A stretch of 64,000 nucleotides of DNA from Nostoc carneum NIES-2107 (GCA_002368155.1 AP018180.1:3474719-3538718), one strand, 5' to 3'. Positions 49,210 through 58,505 are shown, counted from the stretch's first letter. The notes: generated by a model not told the origin, from the letters alone. Numbers and translations: made by a program.

Positions 49210-50316
49210 ATGAATCAAAGACATTTGTGGACTATTGTCGCCGTGTTTCTAACTGTTTTAGGGATGCCCTCAGTTGGACGCACTCAAACAACCAAGGGAG
49301 ATGCTCTTGCTTCTCAACCATCACCAGCAGGTGAGGTTGTCAAAGTAGGAGAGTACCAATCCCCAGCAGGGAAACCAACCTCTGATGCTGCGATTACAGA
49401 AATTCATTCTCACAGCGTTGCAGGTCGTAAGGCGGCAACCCTTTTTATCCGAAATATTCCTGTTATTACCTTTCTGAGTTCTTTATCAGCCGAGAGTAGT
49501 GATAGCAAGGTTGGAGTAATTGACAACCCTGGGGGCGTACAAGGTTACGCCCCTCTTGCTAGCAACACAATCAAAGTGGCAAGTAATGGGAATTTGACGG
49601 ATGTAGGTAACCAAATCAGCGCTACTCACGATGACCCAGTAGAAAGAGCTGGTGTAATAGCAACAAAGATTAACCAGCTGCTGCGGGACGGTGTAGATGC
49701 CAGTCAGATTAGTGTCAGCTGGAAAGGAGGCGGCGAAGGGAAAGTTGCCATTCAAAGCCAGAACAAAGGTGCCTCCGATCTGCAAAAATCAGGCGATCGC
49801 TATACGATCAAAATCAAAGGCGAAGAATTGGTGGAAATCAATGAAAACACCCGCCTAGCAAATTCCACCAATGATTTAGCACAAGATGCATTGCAAGCCA
49901 CCAACCGGATGCGGAGGCTCATCGGTAATGCATCTCCTATCAGCGAAATTGCAAATTTACCAACTCGTTCGCCATTATCATTACCCAAGTTGCCACAGCA
50001 AGTTGCCATTGGCCCAGTGCGAATTACCCTCAGTGGCATTGCTTCGTGGTACGGTTATGATGGCTCTGGCAGCCGTACTGCTAGTGGTAAGAGGTTTCAT
50101 CCCGAAGGCATGACTGCTGCCCATCGTAGCTTGCCCTTTGGTACAAGAGTGCGTGTAACTAACACCCGCAATGGTCGTTCTGTGGTTGTGTCTATTACTG
50201 ACCGTGGCCCATATATTCGGGGTCGAATTATTGACCTGTCTGCTGGTGCGGCGCGGATTTTAGGAATGATGGGTAGTGGTGTTGCACCCGTTAAGATTGA
50301 AGTATTAGGCAGATAA
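49210..50316 (+). CDS. rlpA: RlpA-like double-psi beta-barrel protein
   Basis: 368 residues. Signal peptide [27 protein letters not shown] long low-complexity linker (about 27-275) leads to the C-terminal RlpA domain: [55 protein letters not shown] and [18 protein letters not shown]. In Pseudomonas RlpA is a lytic transglycosylase acting on denuded glycan; here a wall function is inferred. A GGGGCGTA palindrome lies in frame at 49532-49553 and encodes [13 protein letters not shown] in the linker; it is related to intergenic repeats at 4421 and 5050. The start is the only good ATG before the signal peptide. Confidence 0.88.
   Translation: MNQRHLWTIVAVFLTVLGMPSVGRTQTTKGDALASQPSPAGEVVKVGEYQSPAGKPTSDAAITEIHSHSVAGRKAATLFIRNIPVITFLSSLSAESSDSKVGVIDNPGGVQGYAPLASNTIKVASNGNLTDVGNQISATHDDPVERAGVIATKINQLLRDGVDASQISVSWKGGGEGKVAIQSQNKGASDLQKSGDRYTIKIKGEELVEINENTRLANSTNDLAQDALQATNRMRRLIGNASPISEIANLPTRSPLSLPKLPQQVAIGPVRITLSGIASWYGYDGSGSRTASGKRFHPEGMTAAHRSLPFGTRVRVTNTRNGRSVVVSITDRGPYIRGRIIDLSAGAARILGMMGSGVAPVKIEVLGR
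49532..49553. repeat. GGGGCGTA palindrome inside rlpA
   Basis: GGGGCGTA and TACGCCCC are perfect inverted repeats separated by CAAGGT, with one more G-C pair outside. Relatives at 4421 and 5050 are intergenic; this one keeps the reading frame of rlpA. Confidence 0.75.
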
Positions 50317-50468
50317 AAAAGGCTGAAGGGATTAAGGCTGAAGTCTGAAGAGTTCCCTTGTTCTCTTTGTCTTGATCCCTAATTCTCGGAACTTAATACT
50401 TTTTTATAAAATTCCTACCCACTTTCAACTCTCTACTCTTTACGTTTCGATTCGCTATCACTTAAATT

Positions 50469-50546
50469 CCCCTAGTTGAACAAATCTTCCCCCAGTTTCA
50501 GAGATAAACTAACGGGGGAGGGATCGATAAAAACTAGGGGTTTTTT
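50469..50546 (+). promoter_or_regulatory. Terminator-like leader directly before panC
   Basis: An outer stem, CCCCTAGTT with AACTAGGGG, encloses an inner hairpin, CCCCCAGTTT with AAACT-AAC-GGGGG, and is followed at once by TTTTTT and then by the GTG start of panC. The arrangement is that of a terminator, or an attenuator, overlapping the ribosome site region. It may end the rlpA transcript, or regulate panC by termination or by hiding its start. Confidence 0.6.
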
Positions 50547-52160
50547 GTGCGCCTGCTGACAACAGTTGCAGCTTTAAGCTGCTTTTTAACTCAACGCCGC
50601 TTGGAAAGTAAATGTTTGGTTCCAGATGATCTGGTTCTAGATGAAATGTCTAGCTGGGATCGGACTGCTATCGGTTTGGTACCAACAATGGGAGGGTTAC
50701 ATCAAGGTCATATAAGCTTGATGCAACGAGCGCGGCAAGAAAATTCTACGGTGATTGTTAGTATTTTTGTCAATCCACTGCAATTTTCTCCCAATGAAGA
50801 CTATAACAAGTACCCCCGGACTTTAGAGCTTGATATGCAACTGTGCGAACAAGCTGGGGTGGACTTAATTTTTGCTCCGACTCCGGAAGAAATGGGAGTT
50901 TCGCAGAAGAGTATACAAGAATCGAAGGTTACACAAGTAATCCCTCCTTCTGCTATGATAACAGGCTTGTGTGGTAGTTCTCGGCTAGGTCATTTCCAAG
51001 GTGTGGCCACAATTGTGACCAAGCTTTTTAACTTGGTACAGCCTGACCGAGCCTACTTTGGCCAAAAGGATGGTCAGCAACTAGCAATTATTCGACAGTT
51101 AGTAGCTGATTTGAATTTTCCGGTAGAAATTGTTGCTTGTCCAACGCTGCGCGAAGCGTCGGGTTTAGCCTTCAGTTCTCGCAATCAGTATTTGAGTGCA
51201 TCGGAAAAACAGCAGGCGGCGGTTTTATATCGTGGCTTGCAACAGGCTGAAGCTGCTTTTAAAGCGGGGGTTCGCAACAGCGAGGAGCTGATCGCGGCAG
51301 TTCGCCAAGAAGTAGCAATGGTCACTAATGCTTTAGTGGAATATATTGAATTGGTTGAGCCGAATACATTGATGTCGTTAGTTACAGTTAAGGAGGAAGG
51401 AATGCTCGCGATCGCAGCTCGTCTTGGTTCTACTCGGTTGATTGACAATATTTTATTAAGCGATCGCCTACCCATCATCGCTATTGATGGCCCAGCCGGC
51501 GCAGGTAAGTCTACTGTGGCGCGGCAAGTGGCAGCAAAACTAGGTCTGGTGTATCTAGATACCGGATCTATGTATCGCGCTGTTACTTGGTTGGTGCTAC
51601 AACAAGGTATTGCCATAGATGATGAATGTGCGATCGCGGAATTAGCTAGTTCTTGTGAAATTCAACTGACTCCTAGCCAAGATTTACAATCTCCTGTGCA
51701 GGTTTGGATTAATGGAACTAATGTTACCCAAGTGATTCGCACTGTAGAGGTAACATCTAAAGTCTCAGCCATCGCTGCACAGACTGCGGTGCGTAAAGCC
51801 TTAGTCAAACAACAGCAAAGCTGGGGGAAAAGAGGTGGTTTAGTTGCAGAAGGAAGAGACATTGGAACTCATGTCTTCCCGGATGCAGAAGTCAAAATCT
51901 TCTTAACCGCCTCTGTAACTGAACGTGCGCGTCGCCGCCAGGAAGACTTTAAAAAACAAAATCTGCCGGAAGTTAATCTAGAACAGTTAGAACGGGACAT
52001 TGCCGAACGTGACTGGAAAGATAGTACGCGCAAAGTTTCACCTTTGCAAAAAGCAGCAGATGCAATCGAAATCCAAACCGATGGATTTAGCGCATCTGAA
52101 GTTACGGCTAAAATCGTTGACTATTGCCAACAACGTATATTACAGTTGTCATCTCTTTGA
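50547..52160 (+). CDS. panC/cmk: Bifunctional pantoate--beta-alanine ligase / cytidylate kinase
   Basis: 537 residues, a fusion known in cyanobacteria. PanC (about 1-305) makes pantothenate from pantoate, beta-alanine and ATP; visible blocks are GLVPTMGGLHQGHISLMQRA (the HIGH-like motif), FVNPLQFSPNEDYNKYPRT and DRAYFGQKDGQQLAIIRQLV. Cmk (about 310-537) phosphorylates CMP and dCMP; its P-loop is IDGPAGAGKSTVARQVA with YLDTGSMYRAVTW after it, and GRDIGTHVFPDAEVKIFL near the middle. The GTG start is kept because MRLLTTVAAL matches the PanC N-terminus and the ORF begins there, even though six T precede it and no ribosome site is visible. Confidence 0.95.
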   Translation: MRLLTTVAALSCFLTQRRLESKCLVPDDLVLDEMSSWDRTAIGLVPTMGGLHQGHISLMQRARQENSTVIVSIFVNPLQFSPNEDYNKYPRTLELDMQLCEQAGVDLIFAPTPEEMGVSQKSIQESKVTQVIPPSAMITGLCGSSRLGHFQGVATIVTKLFNLVQPDRAYFGQKDGQQLAIIRQLVADLNFPVEIVACPTLREASGLAFSSRNQYLSASEKQQAAVLYRGLQQAEAAFKAGVRNSEELIAAVRQEVAMVTNALVEYIELVEPNTLMSLVTVKEEGMLAIAARLGSTRLIDNILLSDRLPIIAIDGPAGAGKSTVARQVAAKLGLVYLDTGSMYRAVTWLVLQQGIAIDDECAIAELASSCEIQLTPSQDLQSPVQVWINGTNVTQVIRTVEVTSKVSAIAAQTAVRKALVKQQQSWGKRGGLVAEGRDIGTHVFPDAEVKIFLTASVTERARRRQEDFKKQNLPEVNLEQLERDIAERDWKDSTRKVSPLQKAADAIEIQTDGFSASEVTAKIVDYCQQRILQLSSL

Positions 52161-53040
52161 TTTACCTGGGAACTGGGGACTGGGGATTGGGAACTTAGGA
52201 ATGGTATTTGGGGATTGAAATTGAGATTTAGGTTTTCAACCCCAACCAATTTGCGAAAGACGCTATTCTTCGGTACCTAGTCGCCAGTCTCCAAGCGCTA
52301 ATTTTTGACTTAACCGTACAAACAAACCTGGGAAAAATAATCCTAGCTGCGACTTGCTCATATAGAGCCAACCATTGATGAAGACATGCATGTCTGCGAA
52401 AATTTTGCGATCGCAAATTAATATGTCGCTAGCAACTAAATTTAGTAATATTTGAGTATAAATTGATTTCTAGATGAATTCATCTAGCTAAAGATAGATT
52501 TTAAATCATTAAACTAATATTTCCAGGGCTAGAAGTTTTTAGCCTGAGGAGTGGCGCTAAATAGAATGGTTGAACATGGCTATTTAAAACTGAGGTGAAA
52601 ACCCAACTAATATTCCTTTGCCAGCAATAATCACCATCTGAAAGGCTAGACCGAAATTCAGCGCAGCATAGCACAAATAACTAACCAGATGAAAATACCT
52701 TAAACACCTATTAATCTAGTCCTTTTGACTTTTGACTTTTGACTTTTGACTCTTGACTTTCACCAAGCAGCATCAGGCCCCATCTCCCACTATTAGGGTG
52801 TCAATTCTAGATCTGCCTTCAATAGTGAGTTGGTGAATTTTGTATTTTTCCCCATAGGATTGCTGATTTTACCTATTGCAAAAAATCTATAGTTTTAAGT
52901 TTCAGTTTGGTAGTAAAATTACCATGTTAAGTTTTATGTTCCAACATTTAGGACATAAAATTTCTGAGCATAAAAGCTGTAATTTCCTAAACAACTAAAT
53001 AGCTTTAAACTGGAAAACGGTAAAGAGAGGATTTCACACA
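52161..53040. other. Gene-free region, 880 bases
   Basis: Short GGGGACT/GGGGATT repeats at about 52167-52215 and TTTTGAC heptamers at 52723-52765. Between them no convincing gene or RNA was found; a 62-codon minus-strand frame at 52228 lacks any family features. The last 100 bases must contain the sodB promoter. Confidence 0.55.
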
Positions 53041-53640
53041 ATGGCATTTACACAAGCCCCCCTACCCTACGACTTTAATGCTCTAGAGCCGTATGGCATG
53101 AAAGGCGAGACTTTTGAGTATCACTACGGCAAGCATCACAAAGCTTATGTAGATAACCTCAATAAGCTTGTTGATGGTACAGAACTTGCTGATAAATCTT
53201 TGGAAGAGGTAATTAAAATTGCCTTTAAAGACTCCTCCAAAACCGGAATCTTTAACAACGCGGCTCAAGTGTGGAACCACACATTTTTCTGGAACTCACT
53301 CAAGCCAGCAGGTGGTGGACAACCTTCCGGCGCACTAGCCGACAAGATTGATAAAGATTTTGGTAGCTTTGATAAATTCAAAGAAGAGTTTTCTAACGCT
53401 GCTGCAACTCAGTTTGGCAGTGGATGGGCTTGGCTGGTTGATGATGGTGGTACTTTAAAAGTAATCAAAACACCAAATGCAGAGAACCCCATAGTTCATG
53501 GACAAAAGGCACTGTTAACCCTAGATGTATGGGAACACGCCTACTACATCGACTTTAGAAATGCCCGTCCTGCATTTATCAAAAATTACCTAGATCAATT
53601 AATTAACTGGGATTTTGCGGCTGAGAATTTAGCCGCCTAA
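53041..53640 (+). CDS. sodB: Iron superoxide dismutase
   Basis: 199 residues, the usual length. The enzyme converts superoxide to oxygen and hydrogen peroxide in the cytoplasm. Metal ligands follow the family pattern: His in YHYGKHHKAYV, His in QVWNHTFFWNSL, and Asp and His in LDVWEHAYYIDF. Residues around AQVWNHTFFW and FGSGWAWLV indicate the iron rather than the manganese form. GAGAGGA lies ten bases before the ATG. There is no signal peptide, and it is a one-gene unit. Confidence 0.96.
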   Translation: MAFTQAPLPYDFNALEPYGMKGETFEYHYGKHHKAYVDNLNKLVDGTELADKSLEEVIKIAFKDSSKTGIFNNAAQVWNHTFFWNSLKPAGGGQPSGALADKIDKDFGSFDKFKEEFSNAAATQFGSGWAWLVDDGGTLKVIKTPNAENPIVHGQKALLTLDVWEHAYYIDFRNARPAFIKNYLDQLINWDFAAENLAA

Positions 53641-53946
53641 ATATGTAAGGTTATAGGGTAAAGGGGAAAGGTTAAAGGGGAAAGGTGATTTCTCTTTGTG
53701 CTTTTCCCCTTTCTCCTTTTGAGACTGCAGGGGGGCAGGGGGCAGGGAGCAGGGGGAGAAAGAGTGTTATTATCTCACGCAGAGGAGGACACTTGCGTGG
53801 GCGGCTTTGCCGACTTGAGCAAAGTGTCCGTCGCGCAGAGACGCAGAGGAAGAAGCCAGAGTATCTTCTTCCCCATGCCCAATGCCCCATGCCCCATGCC
53901 CATTCCCAAGATGTATACTTAAAAACAGCCCTTCCCAACCCTGGCA
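53641..53946. repeat. Purine-rich and dispersed repeats between sodB and the CHAT gene
   Basis: AAAGGGGAAAGG units (53655-53690), a GGGGGCAGGGAGCAGGGG run, and a Nostoc-type hairpin repeat at about 53783-53831 (GGACACTTG ... CAAAGTGTCC). CCCATGCCCAATG units end the gap at about 53905. Confidence 0.8.
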
Positions 53947-54540
53947 ATGACTGTTAAACCGCAGAAAATTCTGATATTAGCCGCAAATCCCAGCAATACA
54001 TCACGATTGCGCCTCGATGAAGAATTGCGTGATATTAAGGAAGGCTTGCAGCGATCGCTAAATCGAGAGAACTTTGACTTACGGTATGATTTAGCCGTCC
54101 GTCCCAGGGATATTCGCCGCGCTATTTTGGATTATCGACCGAATATTATCCACTTTTCTGGGCATGGTGCAAAGGAACAAGGACTAGCTTTTGAGGATGA
54201 AGCGGGAAAATCACAGCTAGTTACGGGTGAAGCATTAGCTGGGTTGTTTGGACAGTTTTCTAAGCAAGTAGAATGTGTGCTGTTGAATGCTTGTTACTCC
54301 GAAGTCCAAGCTGAGGCTATTTCCCAACAGATTAATTATGTAATTGGGATGAATGATGCGATCGCAGATAAAGCCGCGATAGAGTTTGTTGTGGGTTTTT
54401 ACGATGCGCTTCTGGCTTATAATCCCGAATATGATGAAGGTGCACCTGTAGAGTTTGCTTTTAATATTGCGCGGAATGCAATTCAGTTAGCTGGTGTCTC
54501 TGGCGAGTTGATTCCTGAACTTAAAAAAAAACCCATTTAA
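53947..54540 (+). CDS. CHAT-domain protease module (first part of a CHAT/NB-ARC/WD40 gene)
   Basis: 197 residues as read. The caspase-like CHAT fold is seen with H73 in IIHFSGHG and C116 in LLNACYSEVQA, the expected His-Cys pair. The N-terminus KILILAANPSNTSRLRLDEELRDIKEGLQ is typical. The frame closes right after a run of nine A (54523-54531), while the -1 frame continues without a stop into a linker (NVPELPPHFLPREAELAPLKQK) and NB-ARC domain. The likely complete protein is CHAT-NB-ARC-WD40, a STAND-type switch that could cleave proteins on activation. Whether the break is a mutation, a read error or productive slippage cannot be told here. Confidence 0.85.
   Translation: MTVKPQKILILAANPSNTSRLRLDEELRDIKEGLQRSLNRENFDLRYDLAVRPRDIRRAILDYRPNIIHFSGHGAKEQGLAFEDEAGKSQLVTGEALAGLFGQFSKQVECVLLNACYSEVQAEAISQQINYVIGMNDAIADKAAIEFVVGFYDALLAYNPEYDEGAPVEFAFNIARNAIQLAGVSGELIPELKKKPI
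54523..54531 (+). other. A9 run at the frame junction
   Basis: Nine consecutive A follow CTT. In frame, they give AAA AAA AAA CCC ATT TAA; one base back, reading continues for 3.4 kb. Homopolymer A runs of nine or more are known sites of polymerase and ribosome slippage, and also of sequencing error. Confidence 0.8.
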
Positions 54541-57500
54541 CCCCCCATCACCAACCTTTAGGCAATCTTACCAACGTCCCAGAGTTACCACCGCACTTTT
54601 TACCCCGTGAAGCAGAACTTGCACCCTTAAAACAGAAAGTATTATCACCAACAAAGCAACCTGTGGGGATTACAGGGAAAAGTCGCCGTGTGGGTGTGCA
54701 AGGAATGGGCGGAATTGGTAAAACAGTCTTAGCTACAGCCTTAGCGCGGGATGAAGAAGTGAGAAAGGCGTTTCCTGATGGGGTATTATGGGTAACATTT
54801 GGACAAACGCCTCAGATTTTAACTTGGCAATCCTATCTGGCTTCGGCGTTGGGTGACAAGCAAGCGGCGTTTACTGAGGTGGGATTGGCGAAAGCGCGGT
54901 TACGGGAGTTGTTTGCAGATAAAGCTTACTTACTGATTTTGGATGATATCTGGCGTTTGGATGATGCGACGGCGTTTGATGTGTTGGGGGAACGCTGTCA
55001 GATGTTAATTACTACCCGTGATGGGGCGATAGTCACGGGGTTGGGAGGGGAAGAGTATCAGCTGGCAATTTTAGGTGAACAACAGGCGTTAGAACTGTTG
55101 ACGAAATGGTCAAATCAACCAGAGATTTTGCAACCTAGCCCGCACAATGATGTTGCTTTGCAGGTAGCGCGAGAATGTGGGTATTTACCTTTAGCATTGG
55201 CGATGGTGGGCGCGATGATGAGAGGAAAACCTGCAAATCGCTGGCAGAATATTTTAGAAAAACTGCGGTGTGCTGATTTAGAGAAAATCAAACAACAGTT
55301 TCCCGATTATCCTTATCCCGATTTACTCAAGGCTATTGCTGTTAGTGTGGCAGCTTTGGATGAAAATTGCCAACAGCGATATTTAGATTTTGCGGTGTTT
55401 CCGGAAGATACACCTATACCCGAAGCAGTTTTGCAGACTTTTTGGCAACCCTTGGGGTTAGATGAGTTTGATAGCCAAGATGTCATTGATGAATTGGTGA
55501 GTAAATCTCTGGCTTTGCGGGATGAAGCGGGAAATTTGCGGTTGCATGACTTGCAGTTTGATTATGTCAGGAAGCAGTACACGACCTTAGCAACCGAAAG
55601 TGAGGGGATAGGGGTTTTACACAATCGCCTGTTAAATGCTTATAGCGAAAAGTACCCCGCAGGCTGGCATAGTTTAGAAAATGACGGCTATATTTGGGAG
55701 AATTTAGCCTATCACTTGCTGGCTGGGGGAAGGGATGGGGAATTACAACAACTGCTGTGTGATTTTCGCTGGTTACAAGCGAAGTTGGAGAACATCAATA
55801 TAAATGCGTTGCTAGCGGATTATGATTTTTTGCCCCAAGATGAGAATTTACAGTTAATTCAAGGTGCGTTGAGGCTGTCGGCACATATTTTAAATGAGGA
55901 TAAACAGCAATTGGCGGGGCAATTATTAGGGCGGTTGCTGGGTTTTGAAGGTTCAGAAATTCAGAGATTGTTAACGCAGGTGCAGCAATGCAAAACCCCT
56001 GGCTTGCTTCCGGAAACAGCCAGCTTAACTTCCCCTGGCGGTTCCTTAGTACGTACCTTAGTCGGTCATAGTGACTCGGTAAATGCAATTGTTCTCACCC
56101 CAGATAGTAAGTACGTGATTTCTGCTTCACGTGACCACACCTTGAAAGTTTGGGATTGGCATACTGGTGAACAAATACGTACTCTAGTGGGCCATAGTTT
56201 TTCGGTAAATGCAGTAGCCATGACTCCAGATGGCAAATACGTGATTTCTGGTTCCGGTGACAACACCCTCAAAGTCTGGAATTGGCAAACTGGTGAACAA
56301 CTGCGTACCTTAGAAGGTCATACTAGCTTAGTAACAGCAGTAGCCCTGACTCCAGATGGTAAGTACGTGATTTCTGGTTCTGTTGACTCCACCCTCAAAG
56401 TCTGGAATTGGCAAACTGGTGAACAACTGCGTACCTTAGAAGGTCATAGTAACACGGTAAAAGCAGTAGCCCTGACTCCAGATGGTAAGTACGTAATTTC
56501 TGGTTCTGATGACGAGACCCTCAAAGTCTGGAATTGGCAAACTGGTGAACAACTGCGTACCTTAGAAGGTCATAGTTTCTTGGTAAATGCAGTAGCCCTA
56601 ACTCCAGATGGCAAGTATGTAATTTCTGGTTCTGAAGACTACACCCTCAAAGTCTGGAATTGGCAAACTGGTGAACAACTGCGTACCTTAGAAGGTCATA
56701 GTGACTTGGTAAATGCAGTAGCCCTGGCTCCAGATGGCAAGTACGTGATTTCTGGTTCCGGTGACAACACCCTCAAAGTCTGGAATTGGCAAACTGGTGA
56801 ACAACTGCGTACCTTAGAAGGTCATAGTTCCTATGTAAGTGCAGTAGCCCTGGCTCCAGATGGCAAGTACGTGATTTCTGGTTCCCTTGACACCATCCTC
56901 AAAGTCTGGAATTGGCAAGCTGGTGAACAACTGCTTACCCTAGAAGGTCATAGTTCCTATGTAAGTGCAATAGCCCTGGCTCCAGATGGCAAGTACGTGA
57001 TTTCTGGTTCCCTTGACACCATCCTCAAAGTCTGGAATTGGCAAGCTGGTGAACAACTGCTTACCCTAGAAGGTCATAGTTCCTATGTAAGTGCAATTGC
57101 CCTGACTCCAGATGGCAAGTACATGATTTCTGCCTCTTGGGACACCACCCTCAAAGTCTGGAATTGGCAAACTGGTGAACAATTGCGTACCTTAGAAGTT
57201 CATAGTTCCTATGTAAGTGCAATTGCTCTAACTACAGATGGTAAGTATGTGATTTTTTGTTCTGATGACGAGACTTTCAAAGTCTGGAATTGGCAAACTG
57301 GTGAACTACTGCTTACTCTAGAAGGTCATAGTTCCTATGTAAGTGCAATTGTCCTGACTCCAGATGGTAAGTACGTAATTTCTGGTTCTGATGACGAGAC
57401 CCTCAAAGTCTGGAATTGGCAAACTGGTGAACTACTGCGTACTTTGGTGGGTCATCGTGAGTCGGTAAAAGCAGTAGCCCTGACTCCAGATGGTAAGTAC

Positions 57501-57938
57501 GTGATTTCTGGTTCCCTTGACACTACCCTCAAAGTCTGGAATTGGCAAACTGGTGAACAACTGCTTACCCTAGAAGGTCATAGTGACTCGGTAAATGCAT
57601 TAGCCCTCACCCCAGATGGCAAGTATGTGATTTCTGGTTCTGATGACAACACCCTCAAAGTCTGGAATTGGCAAACAGGGGAAGAACTGCGTACCCTCAA
57701 TGGTCATAGTTCCTTTGTTTTGGCGATTGCCCTCACCCCAGATGGCAAGTATGTGATTTCTGGTTCTGATAACAACACCCTCAAAGTCTGGAATTGGCAA
57801 ACTGGGGAAGTAATTGCCAGTTTCATAGGAGATAGTCCAATATTTTGCTGTGCTGTTGCAGCCGATGGGGTGAGAGTTGTTGCAGGTGATGCATTAGGAC
57901 GGGTGCATTTTTTGCGGTTGCAAGGCACAAAAGAGTAA
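54525..57938 (+). CDS. NB-ARC ATPase with fourteen WD40 repeats (second part of the CHAT gene)
   Basis: This frame has no good start of its own; the first in-frame GTG (54663) lies right before the P-loop, after a conserved linker in frame from 54525. The NB-ARC domain shows GVQGMGGIGKTVLATALA (Walker A) and LLILDDIWRLDD (Walker B), then GYLPLALAMVG and a winged-helix region with LRLHDLQFDYVRKQY. From 56041 there are fourteen 42-residue WD40 units of type RTLEGHSxxVxAVALTPDGKYVISGSxDxTLKVWNWQTGEQL and one degenerate last unit; fourteen would make two seven-bladed propellers. Units are nearly identical in DNA, which points to recent amplification or gene conversion. It is a STAND protein; the propellers would sense the trigger. 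Confidence 0.88.
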   Translation, partial: KKTHLTPHHQPLGNLTNVPELPPHFLPREAELAPLKQKVLSPTKQPVGITGKSRRVGVQGMGGIGKTVLATALARDEEVRKAFPDGVLWVTFGQTPQILTWQSYLASALGDKQAAFTEVGLAKARLRELFADKAYLLILDDIWRLDDATAFDVLGERCQMLITTRDGAIVTGLGGEEYQLAILGEQQALELLTKWSNQPEILQPSPHNDVALQVARECGYLPLALAMVGAMMRGKPANRWQNILEKLRCADLEKIKQQFPDYPYPDLLKAIAVSVAALDENCQQRYLDFAVFPEDTPIPEAVLQTFWQPLGLDEFDSQDVIDELVSKSLALRDEAGNLRLHDLQFDYVRKQYTTLATESEGIGVLHNRLLNAYSEKYPAGWHSLENDGYIWENLAYHLLAGGRDGELQQLLCDFRWLQAKLENININALLADYDFLPQDENLQLIQGALRLSAHILNEDKQQLAGQLLGRLLGFEGSEIQRLLTQVQQCKTPGLLPETASLTSPGGSLVRTLVGHSDSVNAIVLTPDSKYVISASRDHTLKVWDWHTGEQIRTLVGHSFSVNAVAMTPDGKYVISGSGDNTLKVWNWQTGEQLRTLEGHTSLVTAVALTPDGKYVISGSVDSTLKVWNWQTGEQLRTLEGHSNTVKAVALTPDGKYVISGSDDETLKVWNWQTGEQLRTLEGHSFLVNAVALTPDGKYVISGSEDYTLKVWNWQTGEQLRTLEGHSDLVNAVALAPDGKYVISGSGDNTLKVWNWQTGEQLRTLEGHSSYVSAVALAPDGKYVISGSLDTILKVWNWQAGEQLLTLEGHSSYVSAIALAPDGKYVISGSLDTILKVWNWQAGEQLLTLEGHSSYVSAIALTPDGKYMISASWDTTLKVWNWQTGEQLRTLEVHSSYVSAIALTTDGKYVIFCSDDETFKVWNWQTGELLLTLEGHSSYVSAIVLTPDGKYVISGSDDETLKVWNWQTGELLRTLVGHRESVKAVALTPDGKYVISGSLDTTLKVWNWQTGEQLLTLEGHSDSVNALALTPDGKYVISGSDDNTLKVWNWQTGEELRTLNGHSSFVLAIALTPDGKYVISGSDNNTLKVWNWQTGEVIASFIGDSPIFCCAVAADGVRVVAGDALGRVHFLRLQGTKE

Positions 57939-58159
57939 TTCGTAATTAAGAAATGGGGATTTTGTTTGAGCCAGTTGTGGCGAATGGGGATAATATGGAG
58001 TCCGGTTAGGCAATTTTTATGGCAAGCGTTGCACAACAAGCCGCGAATTGTGCGATCGCCTGTTTTAATTTCTTTCCCATCACGATGACTGTTGTTAATT
58101 CACTCATCAGCCGCCATCAAAGTGCGATCATTCTTGCTCATTGTCTCAAGTTTCAAGCA

Positions 58160-58369
58160 AAAAGCCGCAACGTTGAAGATAAAAGCTGCAATTTTCCGCA
58201 TCAAAGCCGCAATGTTGAGGATAAAAGGTGCAACGTTCAAGATAAAAGCCGCAATGTTGAGGCTAAAAGGCGCAACTTCCAAGATAAAAACTGCAATGTT
58301 CGAGATAAAAGCTGCAAGCTTCAGGCTTTGAACTCCAACCTTCAGGCTTTGAAGTGCAAATTCCACCTT
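58160..58369. repeat. 21-bp minisatellite (ten units)
   Basis: Ten consecutive 21-base units, consensus close to AAAAGCCGCAATGTTGAGGAT, drift gradually toward the right end (TTGAACTCCAACCTTCAGGCT). Because 21 is a multiple of three, several frames stay open: on plus, seven-residue units such as KAAMLRI; on minus, hydrophobic heptads such as AAFILN. No frame has a good start, ribosome site or family match, so I annotate a repeat rather than a gene. The preceding bases 57939-58159 show no gene. Confidence 0.85.
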
Positions 58370-58401
58370 CTGAAGGTGAACAGTTGGTTATTTTTCCTGG
58401 T

Positions 58402-58505
58402 AATACCAAATAAAATAATGTTTGCGACACATCAAATCTATTCTAGAGGGCAAGGCAGTGCCTTGCCCCTACCATCTGTCGCATTCTTTTTTCAAATTGG
58501 TATAA
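58402..58505 (-). mobile_element. MITE-like element, family A copy 3
   Basis: Reverse orientation relative to copy 2: TAATACCAAATAAAATAATG at the left, then GCGACAC, TCTAGAGGGCAAGGCAGTGC, and AAAAGAATGCGAC-complement with TTTCAAATTGGTATA at the right. Confidence 0.8.

Noticed and set aside
52228-52416. 62-codon minus-strand frame
   Set aside because: Basic, Trp/Arg-rich composition without family match, no ribosome site; looks like noise.
52906-52922. Possible NtcA site (GTA...TAC) before sodB
   Set aside because: The spacing is seven, not eight, and it lies too near simple AT sequence to trust.
55795-56272. Minus-strand frames across the NB-ARC/WD40 gene
   Set aside because: They are shadows of the repeated WD40 coding units on the plus strand.
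58160-58369. CRISPR-like array
   Set aside because: Units are 21 bases with no spacers and drift gradually, so it is a minisatellite.
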